This document shows positions 35,878-49,100 of a DNA stretch of 64,000 bases, piece by piece. Positions within the stretch are counted from its first letter, which is position 1; every line of letters begins with the position of its first letter. Source of the DNA: Halichondria panicea (Eukaryota; Porifera; Demospongiae; Suberitida; Halichondriidae); contig NC_087381.1 in the NCBI RefSeq assembly GCF_963675165.1, positions 4,279,378 to 4,343,377 of the forward strand, written 5' to 3'. The notes below the pieces were generated by a model. It saw nothing but the letters and a program-made list of their open reading frames with translations. It was not told the origin of the DNA and searched no databases. The translations under genes and the position numbers were made by a program.

Positions 35878-37248
35878 ATGTCTTTTCTAGTCAATCTTTT
35901 TGACCGTTTTCTGCCTGTCTCTCCAGAGCAGTACCTTCCAGCAGCTATCATAATCCTGTTACCAAACATTGGAGCAGGTGTGATAGGTATTTTCTGTTTG
36001 GATGGCATTCGAAATTGGTCGCGAACATTGAGGAAACCCTCATTTGGACCACCCTCATGGCTGTTTAGTCCAGCGTGGTTTAGCATCTATATTTGTATGG
36101 GTCTATCTTCATATCTAGTGTACAAGGAGGGAGGCCAAGTGCTCCCGCTGACTGTGTACGGGCTGCAGCTATCCCTCAATATGATCTGGTGTCCGCTGTT
36201 CTTCTACTTTCATCGAATTGATTTGGTGAGTTCATGCAATACAATAGCTCAGGTGTGCGTGTACTACTGCATATGGAATTGTACTAGAGTGCCACCTCTA
36301 TCACGGACACTTCCTATTATCGGACACTGTCCGAACGCTGTCCAGACTTTAGCAAAATGAATGAAGTAGAGCTACTGTACTGAACACCTATCTATTGCCT
36401 GATATTTTTGCGTGAACACACCCACAAGGGGTTCTGCACATGCGTGTAATGTTACATTGAAGATTATGTCCGGTAATTAGTAGGTGTGGTTTTACATAGT
36501 CTGAACAACTTTGACCGGACACGATAATTGAGTGTCCGGTAGACTTGCTTCTACATGTACTTGACACTGATCCAAAACGAAAGAGAGACAAGCAATTCTA
36601 CTTGCTTTCTATGCCAAGCAAGGTACATAGATCCTATCTCATAGCCGTTTGCTTTGTGAAAGCTTATACAACAGGAGCGGTTTACCTTCAAAGTTTTCAT
36701 GTCCGGTTAGAGGAAGCACTCTATAAGGCGGCAGATTAATTTTCAAATTGCATCATTTGGCCTGTACAATTAGATTAAAGGTACAGTGTTTGGGCGACTT
36801 AGTAGATTTTTGCGGTCATAATTATTTTGATTTCAGATAAATTATTAGCCACTAAAATACCGGAGTGCTAAAATTTGTTGCATGATACTAAATTATAAAC
36901 GCTCTTTGCGAGTAGCTGCATTAGCATAGTTTTCACCAGATTATAATCAAGGAGCGTTTAATCGAGGACATAATTTCAAATAAAAATTGGCCAAAGCGCA
37001 TATTTTGATCGTACTACAATAGATACAATTTCATGGATAATAACTCTATATCCCCACAGGCTTTCTATGACATTGTGACTCTGTGGTGCAGCATTGCTGC
37101 AACGATGGTCGTGTTCTACCCCGTCAACTACGCCTCCACCCTTTTACTGCTACCTCACTTCTGTTGGATCTCGTTTGCTTCGTGCCTCAACCTAGCTACG
37201 TGGAGACTCAACGGATCACGGGGAGAGAAGGCAATAAAGATGGAGTAA
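35878..37248 (+). CDS. TSPO: Translocator protein TSPO, copy 1
   Basis: Two exons, 35878-36225 and 37060-37248, phase 0 join, 178 residues (family usual about 170). TSPO is a five-helix mitochondrial outer-membrane protein binding porphyrins and sterols. Seen in order: YLPAAIIILLPNIG (helix 1), KPSFGPPSWLFSPAWFSIYI (the conserved PPxW-x-F-x-P-x-W block), SSYLVYKEGG, LNMIWCPLFF, then exon 2 ALWC-like helix 4 and LLLLPHFCWISFASCLN, the conserved P-x-x-x-W-x-x-(F/Y)-A motif. I chose the ATG at 35878 because the paralogues start at the matching point; an in-frame ATG at 35818 would add 20 residues. It is the most diverged of the three copies. Intron 1 holds a small inverted-repeat element. Confidence 0.92.
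36306..36540. repeat. Inverted-repeat element in TSPO copy 1 intron
   Basis: cggacacttcctattatcgg and gacacgataattgagtgtcc are inverted partners, with extra ggacac motifs. Noncoding. The rest of the intron to 37059 shows nothing I recognise. Confidence 0.55.
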
Positions 37249-38563
37249 ATTGGAGAATACACAGTTTTGAAGTCTCATGCCGTGGATCGACTCATTAGCC
37301 GAGGCTACTCCACTCGTACTCGAGACTATAAATTATAGTCTCGAGTTATACGTATAATTATAGTATAATTATAACATTTCTGATTTGATCTAGATTTGAT
37401 CAACAAATGTTGCTTATGCATGGAGACACTGTGCTTTGCAATTAAGGACATATAAAAAGATAAGATATCTAGTACACTGATCTATATATAGATGGGGGTG
37501 GGGCTCCAGTTGCAAAATGAGCTCAAAGTGCAGCTGGCTATTATCTCTTTCCTTGGCAATCTGTTGTAGAAATTACAACAATGGGTAAGGAATCGTTATG
37601 ATGAATTAGATGAAGTTGTATGTGAGCTCCTCCCTGACAAACAAACTGTAGTCTAGGTAACCGCCTTATCAGTCAAGTAGGCTAAAAATCTGTGTCCTTT
37701 GATGTAAGCTTTGATGTCTCTTTGTGCATATGTAGTTATAAAAAAAAAAAAAAAAAAAAAAGAAACCTTTGACTAGCTAGGAAGAGTAGCAGCAGTAGGC
37801 AGCAGTAGTAGTAGCAGTGCAAGCAGGACTAGACTAGATTAAAAAGTTGGTGGAAAGAATAACTGACCGTTTGGACGTCACCTGGCTGCCAGACTTTCAT
37901 CTGGACTCTTCCCCCTGAGTAGCTGGCCTTTCTCTAAGCCACAAAACTGAGCAAGAAGCTGAAGAAGCAGCTAGACAGAGACATGTACCTAGCCTTGAGA
38001 ATTGGGAGGCGTGGCTCAACTAGTTAGCCCAGCCCAGAGGAATTGTTACCGTGGGTACTGAACAACCGTAGAAGTAGGGCTACCCCTGGCTTTACTGAAT
38101 TAACTAGCTGTGTCTGCTGTCTAGTTGGACCAGATTTAGCTAGATAATGGGGTAGAGAATAGTTGAGCGGTGCTGTGTGTAGCTTGAACTGTACTGGCTG
38201 GCAAGAATCTAGTAAGCACCCTATGCACTGATAACTCGTCAGAATGGAGGGTATGTTCTAGGGATCTGGACAGCTGTACATCCAAAGGAGCCAGGGAGTG
38301 CCAATCATCTTCTCCCAGTCTCTGACACGCTAAACAAAAGGAGCTAGAACTGGGAGTCCCAGCTAGAATTGCTAGCCGGATCTAGACTAATAGAATGACT
38401 TGGAGGCGTGGTGAGGCCGGATCCACACTAATTGATCGACCTAAAGACGCTCCTGTTCCAGATTTCACGAATGGCAAGGAAAGGGTTATAGCTCGACAAA
38501 GTCCAGCTAGCTAGCTGAGATAGGTTGCAACTAGAGTTTGAGTACCGTTGAAACATTTACAAG
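37249..38563. other. Intergenic between TSPO copies 1 and 2, no gene seen
   Basis: Contains a palindrome at about 37313-37345 (tactcgagactataaatta and its inverse), a 21-base poly(A) run at 37741-37761 that could be a retroposon tail, and AGCAGTAG-type repeats near 37787-37830. No coding sequence supported. Confidence 0.5.
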
Positions 38564-39476
38564 ATGTCTTCCCTGATGACTTCCATCCAGCAATACCTGC
38601 CTGCAGCAGCCATTATCCTGTTGCCCAATCTAGGAGGTGTGCTAGGTGGTCTGCTAACAAAAGATGCAATTAGAAAGTGGTACACTAAACTAAAGATGCC
38701 AGCTCTTGCCCCTCCTAATTGGGTGTTTGGACCTGTTTGGACCTCCATCTATGCCTGCATGGGAGTGTCCTCTTATTTGATCTTCAAGGATGGAGGATTT
38801 GCTGCTCAAGCACTTCCATTGAGTGTATTTGGGGCTCAGCTTTTACTTAACTGGATTTGGAGCCCTATTTTTTTCGGTTGGCATCGGATTGATTTGGTAA
38901 ATATCAGATCTACATAGCTATATTCGTGTGTTCTATGTACAATCTAGCCACCGGCCGTCCCAGTGAGTCTTCTCACAACAGTAGCTCAGGCTCCCCCTTA
39001 CATTTTCCATAACATGTATAAATGTACCATAGTGGTCATGTGAAGCCTCTCAGTGTGTGATCCTATTAAAGGCTTAGCTTGTCACTGTTGTCAGCTTCAA
39101 ACCATTGATAATTATGTAATAATAAGAGTTCATTAGCAACTACATGTATAGCATGTGATTGTTAGCAAATGTTAGATAACTGGAATGTACCACAGTCAGA
39201 TATTATAGCTTACACATGCACACAATATTATTATTAATTTTACAGCACTGTGTTATCATGTACTAACATAATTATTGAATGCAGGCTCTGGTGGACATTG
39301 TTGCCCTGTGGGGCAGTATAGTGGCCACCATGGTGGTGTTCCACCCCATCAACCCCACAGCTGCACTGCTCCTTCTACCACATTTGGGATGGGTGTCATT
39401 CGCTACCTACCTTAACTTCGATTTCTGGAGACTGAATGGAAGAGGAGATCAAGCAATCAAAGACAAAGACCAGTGA
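38564..39476 (+). CDS. TSPO: Translocator protein TSPO, copy 2
   Basis: Two exons, 38564-38896 and 39285-39476, phase 0 join, 174 residues. Starts MSSLMTSIQQYLPAAAIILL; the PPNWVFGPVWTSIYACMGV block, SSYLIFKDGG, LNWIWSPIFF and exon 2 LLLLPHLGWVSFATYLNFDFWRLNG are all present, giving the five-helix TSPO pattern. Same intron position as copies 1 and 3. Exon 2 is almost identical to that of copy 3, while exon 1 is clearly diverged. Likely functional. Confidence 0.95.
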
Positions 39477-39714
39477 ACGTTGATCATGAATAACTTATAA
39501 AGCAAGGCGTAACTAGATCTAGATCTGGATTTTTGCTGTTAATCTATAGAATCTAAATCTAGCAGCACCTATATACCATGTAGATCTACTCAGTAACTCT
39601 CTCTACAATGTATATAAAATTATTTATGCACTCTCACAATATGCAATGTGGTTATTTTGCCAGCCCCACCCTCTTTCCAAGCCACGTTGGTATTATAGAA
39701 AAGCCAAAAAGAAG

Positions 39715-40393
39715 ATGTCTTCTCTGATCACCTCTTTCCAGCACTACCTACCAGCAGTAGGCATTATTCTCCTGCCTAATATAGGAGGCTTACTTAGTGG
39801 AATGATCTCGAGAGACAGAGTGTGGTATAAGAGTCTAAAAAAACCTGCTCTTGCTCCCCCCAGCTGGGTAGTTCCGCCAGTGTGGACCTCCATCTATGCC
39901 TGCATAGGAGTATCCTCCTATTTGATTTTCAAGGAGGGAGGACTTGCAGCTCAAGCGGTACCGCTTTCTGTGTTTGGGGCTCAGATTATGCTCAACTGGA
40001 TTTGGAGCCCCACATTCTTCAGATTTCATCGGCTTGATTTGGTATTAAACTGAGTTTTTAGTGAGTTAGTCTAGATCTCTAACTGATTCATTATGTGTTT
40101 TACGCACTTTGATTTCCAAGCTAGCTTTGGAATGACTTTTCCCCTGATATGGAGGGTATCGTGATAGATCTACTCCTACTACTTTTTTTTACTACACACT
40201 GCAGGCTCTGGTGGACATTGTTGCCCTGTGGGGCAGTATAGTGGCCACCATGGTGGTGTTCCACCCCGTCAACCCCACAGCTGCACTGCTCCTTCTACCA
40301 CATTTGGGATGGGTGTCATTTGCTACCTACATTAATTTCGAGTACCTAAGGCTGAATGGAAAACGGCCGAAAGCCAGCAACAAGAACCAATAA
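39715..40393 (+). CDS. TSPO: Translocator protein TSPO, copy 3
   Basis: Two exons, 39715-40041 and 40205-40393, phase 0 join, 171 residues. Starts MSSLITSFQHYLPAVGIILL (ATG at 39715 chosen by match to copy 2; an upstream in-frame ATG at 39646 exists). PPSWVVPPVWTSIYACIGV, SSYLIFKEGG, LNWIWSPTFF and LLLLPHLGWVSFATYINFEYLRLNG are intact. Only 238 bp separate it from copy 2, and the intron is 163 bp. A strong hairpin with AATAAA in its loop follows the stop. Confidence 0.95.
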
Positions 40394-40406
40394 AACATGT
40401 CTAATA

Positions 40407-40470
40407 ATTCAGCAAAAGTCACTGTCAAATAAAATTAATATTAAATTTTGACAGTGACTTTTGCTGAATT
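40407..40470 (+). repeat. Hairpin with poly(A) signal in the loop region
   Basis: aattcagcaaaagtcactgt and acagtgacttttgctgaatt are perfect inverted copies; AATAAA at 40428-40433 lies between them, 14 bases after the TSPO copy 3 stop. Probably the 3' UTR or a small palindromic relic serving as poly(A) site. Confidence 0.8.
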
Positions 40471-40770
40471 AGGAAAATTATGATAATTATGCCATATAAT
40501 TGTCTGCGCATGTGCACTGTTTGCAATGGGGGAGGGGCTAGCTCGTGAGTAGCTATTCATGAATGTGGCAGCAGCATTTCTATACTGAGATCTCTGTATA
40601 GTCATGAATTATTGTACCTATAGACTCACTGACTCAGCAGTGCTGTAGATTAGAGTCTATGTATATTAATTTTTATAGCTAAATATCTTCAAGAAACAGT
40701 TTGAAGGGTCTGGCCCAGTCGGGGTAGTCATACCTTCAACTTGACCAGCTAGTCTGGACACTGTGCTAAG

Positions 40771-43118
40771 ATGACAAGCTACATGAATTTGCTAGGTTTG
40801 CTTCTGTGTTTGGTGATGACTCCTCTCTCCACTGGCCAAAGTAAGTGCCTTGCTCATGGCCATGTACAGTGACCATTGTATTATCTAGATCTATACTGAT
40901 TTAAAATGACTTAGATTTTCTAAATCTCGTAGTAGAAAGGTATATACTTATGTCACATTATAATACTAAAATTTACTGTTTACTATCAACAGTTAAAACT
41001 ATTATAATTTATTATGGGAGTGATAGCATCCATGCATGCAGTTCATGATTACATATGTAAGGCCTGCTTGACACTGCCAGTACTGTTCTCATGCATGCAG
41101 CCATTCATTATATCTGGCCTCGAGTGGGTAGCTTGACAGGAGGTACTAAAGTCACCGTGTACGGTAGTGGGTTCAGCACAGATGCTTACAACTCTGTCAA
41201 CCTCATCTACATCGGAAACATACCGTGCTCTGTTATATCGTGAGCTTATATAATTATAATGGGATGTACAGTACAATCTATAGTGTGCTAAAATTCAGTA
41301 ACCCATTTTTGTCTAGTAAATAATTTATTGCTGTGCTTATAACAATAATTATTATACGCTGCCCTCCCGTTATTCAACAGAAAAAGTTAATTAATCAGCG
41401 ATTTTATGCACAGCCTATAATTATGTATTGTGTGCATGAATTTTTACACTGTGCAGCTACACAGTAAGTGCGAATGTGCTCGAATGTGTAACAGAGCCGT
41501 ACCCAGGAGGGGTGGAGGGGAAAACTTACTCTGCCCTCCAGTCAACCCTGATCACTCGAGGTCAGCACTACATATCCACTGGTAGCAACGATGCGTTCAC
41601 CTACCATTGGAGCTATACCCCTCAGGCAAGTAAAACAGTTTTCTCATGGCCAAGAATACTGCCAGAGTTAATTTCATAGCTATATGTGCTGCTAATACAC
41701 GAAACCCATTTATTTTGGTCAGTGAAAACGTCCACTTAATTGTTATTATAATGCAATTCTTATATACTCGTGTTGAACTGCTGTGCATTCATGTATGCAC
41801 AGCTCTGGAAAGTGGAGCCCAACTCTGGGCCAGTGGGTACCGTAGTGGAGATTGGTGGATATCGGTTCACCTGGAATTACAACTCTTACGGCCAAATTTA
41901 CATTGGGGACCAAGTTTGCGATCTACGTGACTCGGATAATGCCCAATATGGAATTCGTTCTCTATGGGGACTGATTTACGTCAAATGTCTGACCACTGAA
42001 GTGAGAGCTGGTGGTTGGAATGGAAGCACCACTATCTCCGGGGCCAGTGGTAAAACTTGGAACCACAGTCGGGCACTCTATCCAATGTTCGATTGGACGC
42101 TGGGCATGTACGAGCTGTTTCCTGGTGGGTGGAGATCTATAATTTTAGTGTTCATGGCATCTATAAAGTTGCGACTTAACTTTATTAAAGCGTTACTCAT
42201 TCGTATTTGCTGTTCAGTTATATACCCTATATGCACGGGTCCCTATAGCTTCCACAATTTGGTCGCAAGTATATACCCTGTTTTCTTTATCCATGGCAGA
42301 CATCCACAATGTGTACCCTCAGGTGGGTAGCCCCTCAGGGGGTTCCCTGCTCACAATATTAGGGTCAGGATTTGCTGGAGAGGAGGGCGAGATCGAAGTG
42401 GACATTGATGGAATACCCTGTCAGGTATAAATGCAAAACAGTGGCGGATCCAGAGGGGGTTCTTTGGGTTCAATTGAACCCCCCTTTGAGAAAGAAATGA
42501 GTGGGAGGCTCAAGCAACTAGTTAGCAAGTTGTTCCTTTCTTACTAGCTTTCACATGCACTTCTCAGTCCTTGTTAGTCCTGCAAAGCTTTGTCTGTGCA
42601 GTTTCAGTGACTATGAAGGCTAAAAACTCTCCAGCATAGTGCATGCAGATTGCTTATCAAAAGTGAATTCGGTGTGTTAATGCGCATGCTCACTGTTTCG
42701 AAGAAGTGACGACCTTTTTTTTAGGTAAAATAACAGTCCTTGGCCCGCTCAGAGCACTGGAACCCCCCTTTCAAGAATCCTAGATCCGCCACTGCAAAAT
42801 GGCTCTGTCATGGTGTTGGGCCACCATTTATAATTGACAATTGGCTGGCTATAATGAATCCCTATACCCTAAAAAATGTGGCTCTCTTAGCATAATTATC
42901 AGGTTCCATGCATGCATGTACTGTATATTGTGATAGTGCCATAAATTTGAATGTTCGCATTACCAATTTTCTACATCATGTCCTTCAACCCCTTTAGGTG
43001 GTAAGCCACACCTCCACAATGATTCAGTGCTGGACGGGCAGCCCACCCCCTGACTCCCCTGTCATTGCTGATAGCAACAGGGAGTACGCTAGGGTTGAGG
43101 CTGGATACAGGTTTAAAG
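40771..43118 (+). other. PKHD1L1-like exons 1-6: signal peptide and first IPT domains
   Basis: Exons 40771-40840, 41101-41239, 41457-41625, 41803-42124, 42300-42424, 42998-43118. IPT openings: WPRVGSLTGGTKVTVYGSGF, VEPNSGPVGTVVEIGGYRF, and VYPQVGSPSGGSLLTILGSGF, each followed by a Cys-containing strand. Exon 3 ends CAG before gcaagt, an apparent GC donor joined in phase 0 to exon 4. Confidence 0.85.
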
Positions 43119-46100
43119 GTGAGTAGAGAATTTACTTGCTAAACAATACATTTCTGCATTTCATTAGTACAGTCTTACTATTGTATAATACCGTAGCAGG
43201 AATTTTGAAGGAATTATAACACAGTGTGTATATAATTATAAGAAAGCTGTGTGCATGCATGCCGCACAATTGTTATCACTGAACCAAGATATAGGATCAA
43301 TCGTTGACTTATAGCGTACCATATAGCGGCGGGTTAGTCTGGGGGCCAGACCTTTTCTCAAGAGGGGGGAGGGGGAAGAGAGAAAGAGATCTGGAGACTC
43401 TTGCAGCACTTCCGTGTGGTCTTGGAATGTCAATAGGGAGGAGACTGGGATATTGGAGGTTATAAAGAAGGAGTAGATGTAGCAATACTCTCATTTCATT
43501 GGCTGTATCCAAATTCCATTGGCTGTAATCCAAATTCCACAGAGGCAATACTCGCATTTCATTGGGTTAAAAATCACATGACATAGGATATGCATTTCAT
43601 TGGCTCTGGCCACATTCCGCTAGAGCACACGGAAATGCTGCAAGAGTCTCCAGACCTAATCCTAGCTCTTTCGATTTTGCCCCCGAGCTATTAAGTCTGG
43701 CCCCCAGACTAATAGCGGGTATATTTTGAGGTATAAAAATGTTCGCGGTTTTTGTAGATTAAGCATGTACTGCAAACATTTATACCCACCAATTTAATAT
43801 CGTATGTATGCATGCATGGCTGTATGGCTGTTATTATGCGAAAATTAAAAATCTGCGAAAACTTTTCTATAGCGGTCCTTCCACGAAAGTTTATACCATC
43901 AAAATGTATTCACTATATACATGTAGTATGCGTAATGTGATGGATTATTGCTGTGTGTTTTGACAGGCATAATTTGTGAATTTTGTTTCTAACTCTGCTT
44001 AGGTTCTCGTGGTGTTAGAGTAAACCAGTACCGAAGCATAAGAGGAGGGTCCATTTCAAATCTCCATTCTAGCAACAAGTATCCCGATCAACCAGACGCA
44101 GTGTACAGTCTACCTTCATTCAGCACTGGATCCGATATGACGAGGTAAGTGAAAGCAGGTTTTACTGTGGCAATCAATACAATAAAATCTGTAAGAATAA
44201 TTTAGCAGTCACAGAGCTTGAAGCCACGATCGATGCATATTATAATGTACCACTATAGAGAAATAAATAATGCAATACGTACAATTATAGTTACTATGTA
44301 ATAATTGTTTTAAATTAGCAGATCAATTTCTAGTTCCCTAAAAACTTTGATGGGGAAATGTGCGTAAGTCATATGATTTTTTCATGCGGAAATAAATACA
44401 ATACTTGCAGTGCCCCTCCGAGGTTGCTGTATCACTGATAGCAGTGGCATAGACATATAAGGGAGCTGACAGGGCTAGAGCCCCCCCCCTTATCATAAAC
44501 TCCCAACTCAGCTTGAATCATTGTGATCTGTGCATGTATAGTGTCATGCAATTGAAAATGTGGCAGGGTTATCTAATGCGCATACTGGTTGCTGAGAACC
44601 TTTTTTTAAAAGATTCAGCACCTTAATTGGTCCGGCTCAACCAATTTGAGCCCTGCCCTTCCAAAAATCCTGGCTACGCCACTGGATCGTACCCTATTTA
44701 GGTATTAATTTTACTTACGAGATTTAGTGCAAAGGAATTAGTTGTCACCTCATCCGGAAATGCTGCATGCATGCATGCTAATAACAAACCATCTGTGATT
44801 GCGTGAATACATTTAATACAACGTGTGACCTTAGGCATGTATTTCATTTATTATGGTATCACTAACACTGTGCATCTGAATCACTTCATGAATGTACTTA
44901 GATATTGACGTGATAGAATTTGTATAATGAGGTGTTGCGATCGACCTTAGGAATTATGCAATCGTGTTTTACTTGAATCACTGCAACACTTACTAGCTAA
45001 GTATGTTCTTACATTACATGCAGAGGTATAGAACTTGTAAATGAAGCCACGTGCAGATATAATAATACAGACATGCTCACTCTGTTCCTCTACTCCAACA
45101 GACATAATAATTATGGTGAGCGACTGATGGCTTTCTTTAATCCCCACTCCACTGGACGCCATACATTCTATGTCAGCAATGATGATGGGGCCCAGTTGTG
45201 GCTGGGAGATGGGCGCAACCTCACAGCTGCTTATCAGAACAGGTGAGAGCTAGTGTATCTGATTATGCTGCAGTACACTGTGAAAGAGGGCACAGCGGAA
45301 GCAGGTTATTAAGTATTTGATGTTTGGAATTGCGTGTACGTGAAAATCTTCTACTTCTAGTTGTGCATTTACAGTAGTTTTGTGAGTTTTTTTTATGAAT
45401 GTTCACAGTTCATTTCCCATGAGTACATCCCACACACACAGCTTACTGGAGAGTCCGCGCGCCACAGGGTTTGAGAATTACGAGCGATGGCCACACCAGA
45501 AGTCAGAGTCCATTTCTCTCACACACGCCCAAGATTACCTGCTCGTGGGGGAATTTAAGGAAGGAGGCGGGGGAGAATACCTCACAGTGAGTGCACAGTG
45601 GATTTATAAGATCATCCTATATAGTGCCAGCAGTCTCTAACATATAGAGACTTAAGGGGGGCCCATAATCACAATTGACCATGCAAAAAAGGGATCGAGT
45701 ACTTTCTAATCTGAAATTCCGATAATTATCCTTCGCAATGTGCTGCCATAATTATATACAGCCTGTGTAATAATTAAGACAATGACCATATGCACTGATT
45801 TCAGAACCTTAATCGTCAACCATACAGGTTGGTGCATTGCTACATGATGACACATCATACGACTATAGTCAGACCAGGCAAGCCGTGAGAGAGCAGCAAG
45901 AGATCACACTCACCTCAGCCGGCCTCTACGACACTCAGACACTGACCCTGGCCATCAACAGGAGTGTAGTGGTCGAGGATGCTCTTCCTCGTTTAGTACT
46001 AGAGTGGGGAGGACGCAGCACCGAACCAATATCACTAGCGGAATTGGAGGAGAACCCAGGTTTGTACACTGCAGTAATGCAAACAAGACGCCGGCCCATA

Positions 46101-49100
46101 AAGTTGCTACGTATTTAGCAGAATGTACTTTGAATAGTCACAAATCAGCTGATTATAACATGTGTAAGTAAAATGTAAATTGATTATGGCGGCAATTAAC
46201 AGATACATATATACTTTTAGATCTGATTTAAGTATTGGAAATGCTTTACTAGATCAATGACAATTTTGCTACTACTACATCATCTGCAGAAGCACTAGGT
46301 GATGCGGTTCTCAGTCTGTTCTCTGGGAAATGTGAGTTTGACTTGCTTCACGGCATCAACTACTACCCTGGTCCCCTGGGGTTTGACTTTGAGGAAGGTG
46401 TGAATTCTGGTGAAGCTTGGAGCTCCTGGAACGGCATCCCCCCACTGATCACAGAGGACGAAGCTTTGTGTGGGCGGCACTCCTTATATGTGAGTGTGTG
46501 TAGGGGGCTCACTTACACTTTTTGTGTATGTTCATGTTAATTTTGTGAGCCTGTGTGTGGGGGGCGTGCACTCCCTTAATTTATAATTATGTGAGCGTTG
46601 TATGGGGAGGAGGGGGGTGGATTTTAATAAGTTTTATAGGCATACGTACTCCTCGTGTATACATATAATTTTACAGGTTGAGGATCACAGAGGTGTGGCC
46701 TTCAATTTAGCGAATGATAACGGGTAAGTTCTATAAAGAGAGTAATTTCACGCATGCAAATTAACGCTTGGTATACCTAAAGTAAATGGGTAGTATGAAT
46801 GAATTCGTATAGTCGTTCTGAATTGTGTTTTCTTTTCTCTCTCACTCACAGTAAAAAAACATCAGATTTCCCTTTCATCTGTCTGGGCTACAAGCTTCCT
46901 CCCGGTCACTCCATGGCGCTGGCCGTTAGTATCAAAGACTATGGGTGGTATAGCATCCCCCTCTCTGGTGAGGACACTGGTCCGTTCCCCTTCCCAATTG
47001 CCGGCTCCTTCTTTGACGAGCTCTACAATGATGACCTACTAATGGATGATGACAAGTGAGTCATGTTAGCTTGCTATGTATACATGCAAAGCGGGAAATT
47101 TTCACTGGTCCAAAATGCTTGCTATTTAGGTAGAGAGCCTTAGAAAATCGTTAGTGTTTTTATTGGTTGTACATGTGATATTCGCGGTTCAATGCCAGGA
47201 AACCACACCCATAAGAACTTTGCATGTAAAATACCGGTGCATGGCCAGTTTTATTTTCGCGACAACTGCGCCTTGAAATTTTGCACCTCACACAAATTTC
47301 TCGTTATACGGTACTCACACTCATACACTACACTCAATAAAAACAAAGCTGACTATGAATATTCTATGCTGACCCTGCAGCTGGCATTACTCTTGCACTG
47401 ATCTTCAATTTATGCTGATTGAGAACCTTCCACTGGAAGAGGACCAGAACCCACCCCGGTTCCATGACATCCTTGGAATAGCAGTGTACACAACTCCTCT
47501 TCCAAGACAGCGTGGTTTTTATGTGGACGAGGTTGCCCTAGCATCTGAGAGAAAGAGTCTCTTCACGGACAGTGTGAGTTTTATAGCTATTGTACAGATT
47601 TCGGCTATTAACGATAACGCAGACAAGAAATTGTTTCGTACTTGTAATTCATAGGTCTCTGCAGTTGTTTTAGATATAAAAAGCTCTATTGAATGATCGG
47701 ATTAGACTAAACCCATCTCATTGTGAATTGCTTCAATCATCTATTCGCTCATGCATACGCACACATTGTAGTACGTGGCTCCAGCACGGCCCAATGGAAG
47801 GTCCCTACACAGTGTACAGACAACAGTTACTGATGACAGTGATGATGACACACTAAGTTTGACCATCAGTATGGAGCTAGTACCTAGTGCGTGTGTGGAT
47901 GACCTGACATTAATCGATGCAACTCTTCAGGAGGGCACAGGTATACATGGTATAATAATAAAATTGTATATATGTTTTACTCATTCTGCAATCCTTATTT
48001 TTATTTTCAGCGTTAGTGTTAAATTGATGCTTGCAAATAATCAATATACCACATTAAAGGTTCATGCACGAGTTTGAATGTACTCTTGTACTAACTCTCA
48101 GCCATTATAAATATATTCGTGCAGTTATAGCGCGCAATTTATTAAGTATAACACAACCAGAAAAAGCAACAGTTGAATATAAAATTATAGCATAGTGTAA
48201 ACGGTATAAGGTCAGCTTTAACTTAAAATGTACATGCATGCTTAAAAAATAAATTGTTGTTAGAACTCCAAAAAATTCATTGCTATAATACTTGGCAGTG
48301 CGTGCATGTAGGAATGCCGGTTAATTAAGTTCACTGGAATATTATGCAGGTGTGATGCAGTTCAGTTTTGAGAGGACCCAATTTGCCAGCTCTCCTCTTG
48401 GAGGCAGTTACACTCTCTCTTATGATGGACAAACCACCCCTGCCCTTCAACATGATGCAACAGAAGAAGAGGTATGTGCGAAGAGAACACAGTGACTTGA
48501 GAGTATAGTACGTACACATGTACTGAATAGCACATTTGAAACTGAATTGTTGCTTTATGAGCTAGTGCCGGTTTGTTATTTAAAGAGAATTACGTAACAA
48601 TGTGTTAAATTTACCTTGTGGCTGTCGTACGTCTGGTATAATATTAATAATTAAGTATTATTATTATAGTCATTAATCACACTTATTAATTCTTCCCGAC
48701 AGATCAAAGCAGCTCTTGAGTCTTTGGATGGAGTGGGTGAGGTCACTGTCACTTACAGTGCTACGCCCCTATCACATGACCTTCTGGGAAGCTTCTGTCC
48801 CGGCCACTCGTACACGGTGCTATTCGAGACTGCTCGTGGTGATCTTCTACTACTAAGCGTGAATGAGGGAGGTATTACCGGAGATGATGCCACTACCAGC
48901 GTCACTGAGGTGAGCATGACTGTTGTATAATAATAGCCCATTGTATGGATCTTCTTTGCTAGACTGATTGCTCTTTTAATACAAACCTCAGTCTATATAA
49001 GTTTTGTGAGCTCTCTGACTTTCTCACATGTGCATGCACTCACGCACACTTGATCATGATCCACGCACATTCTTTATTTTTAGATCAAGACTGGAGGGTT

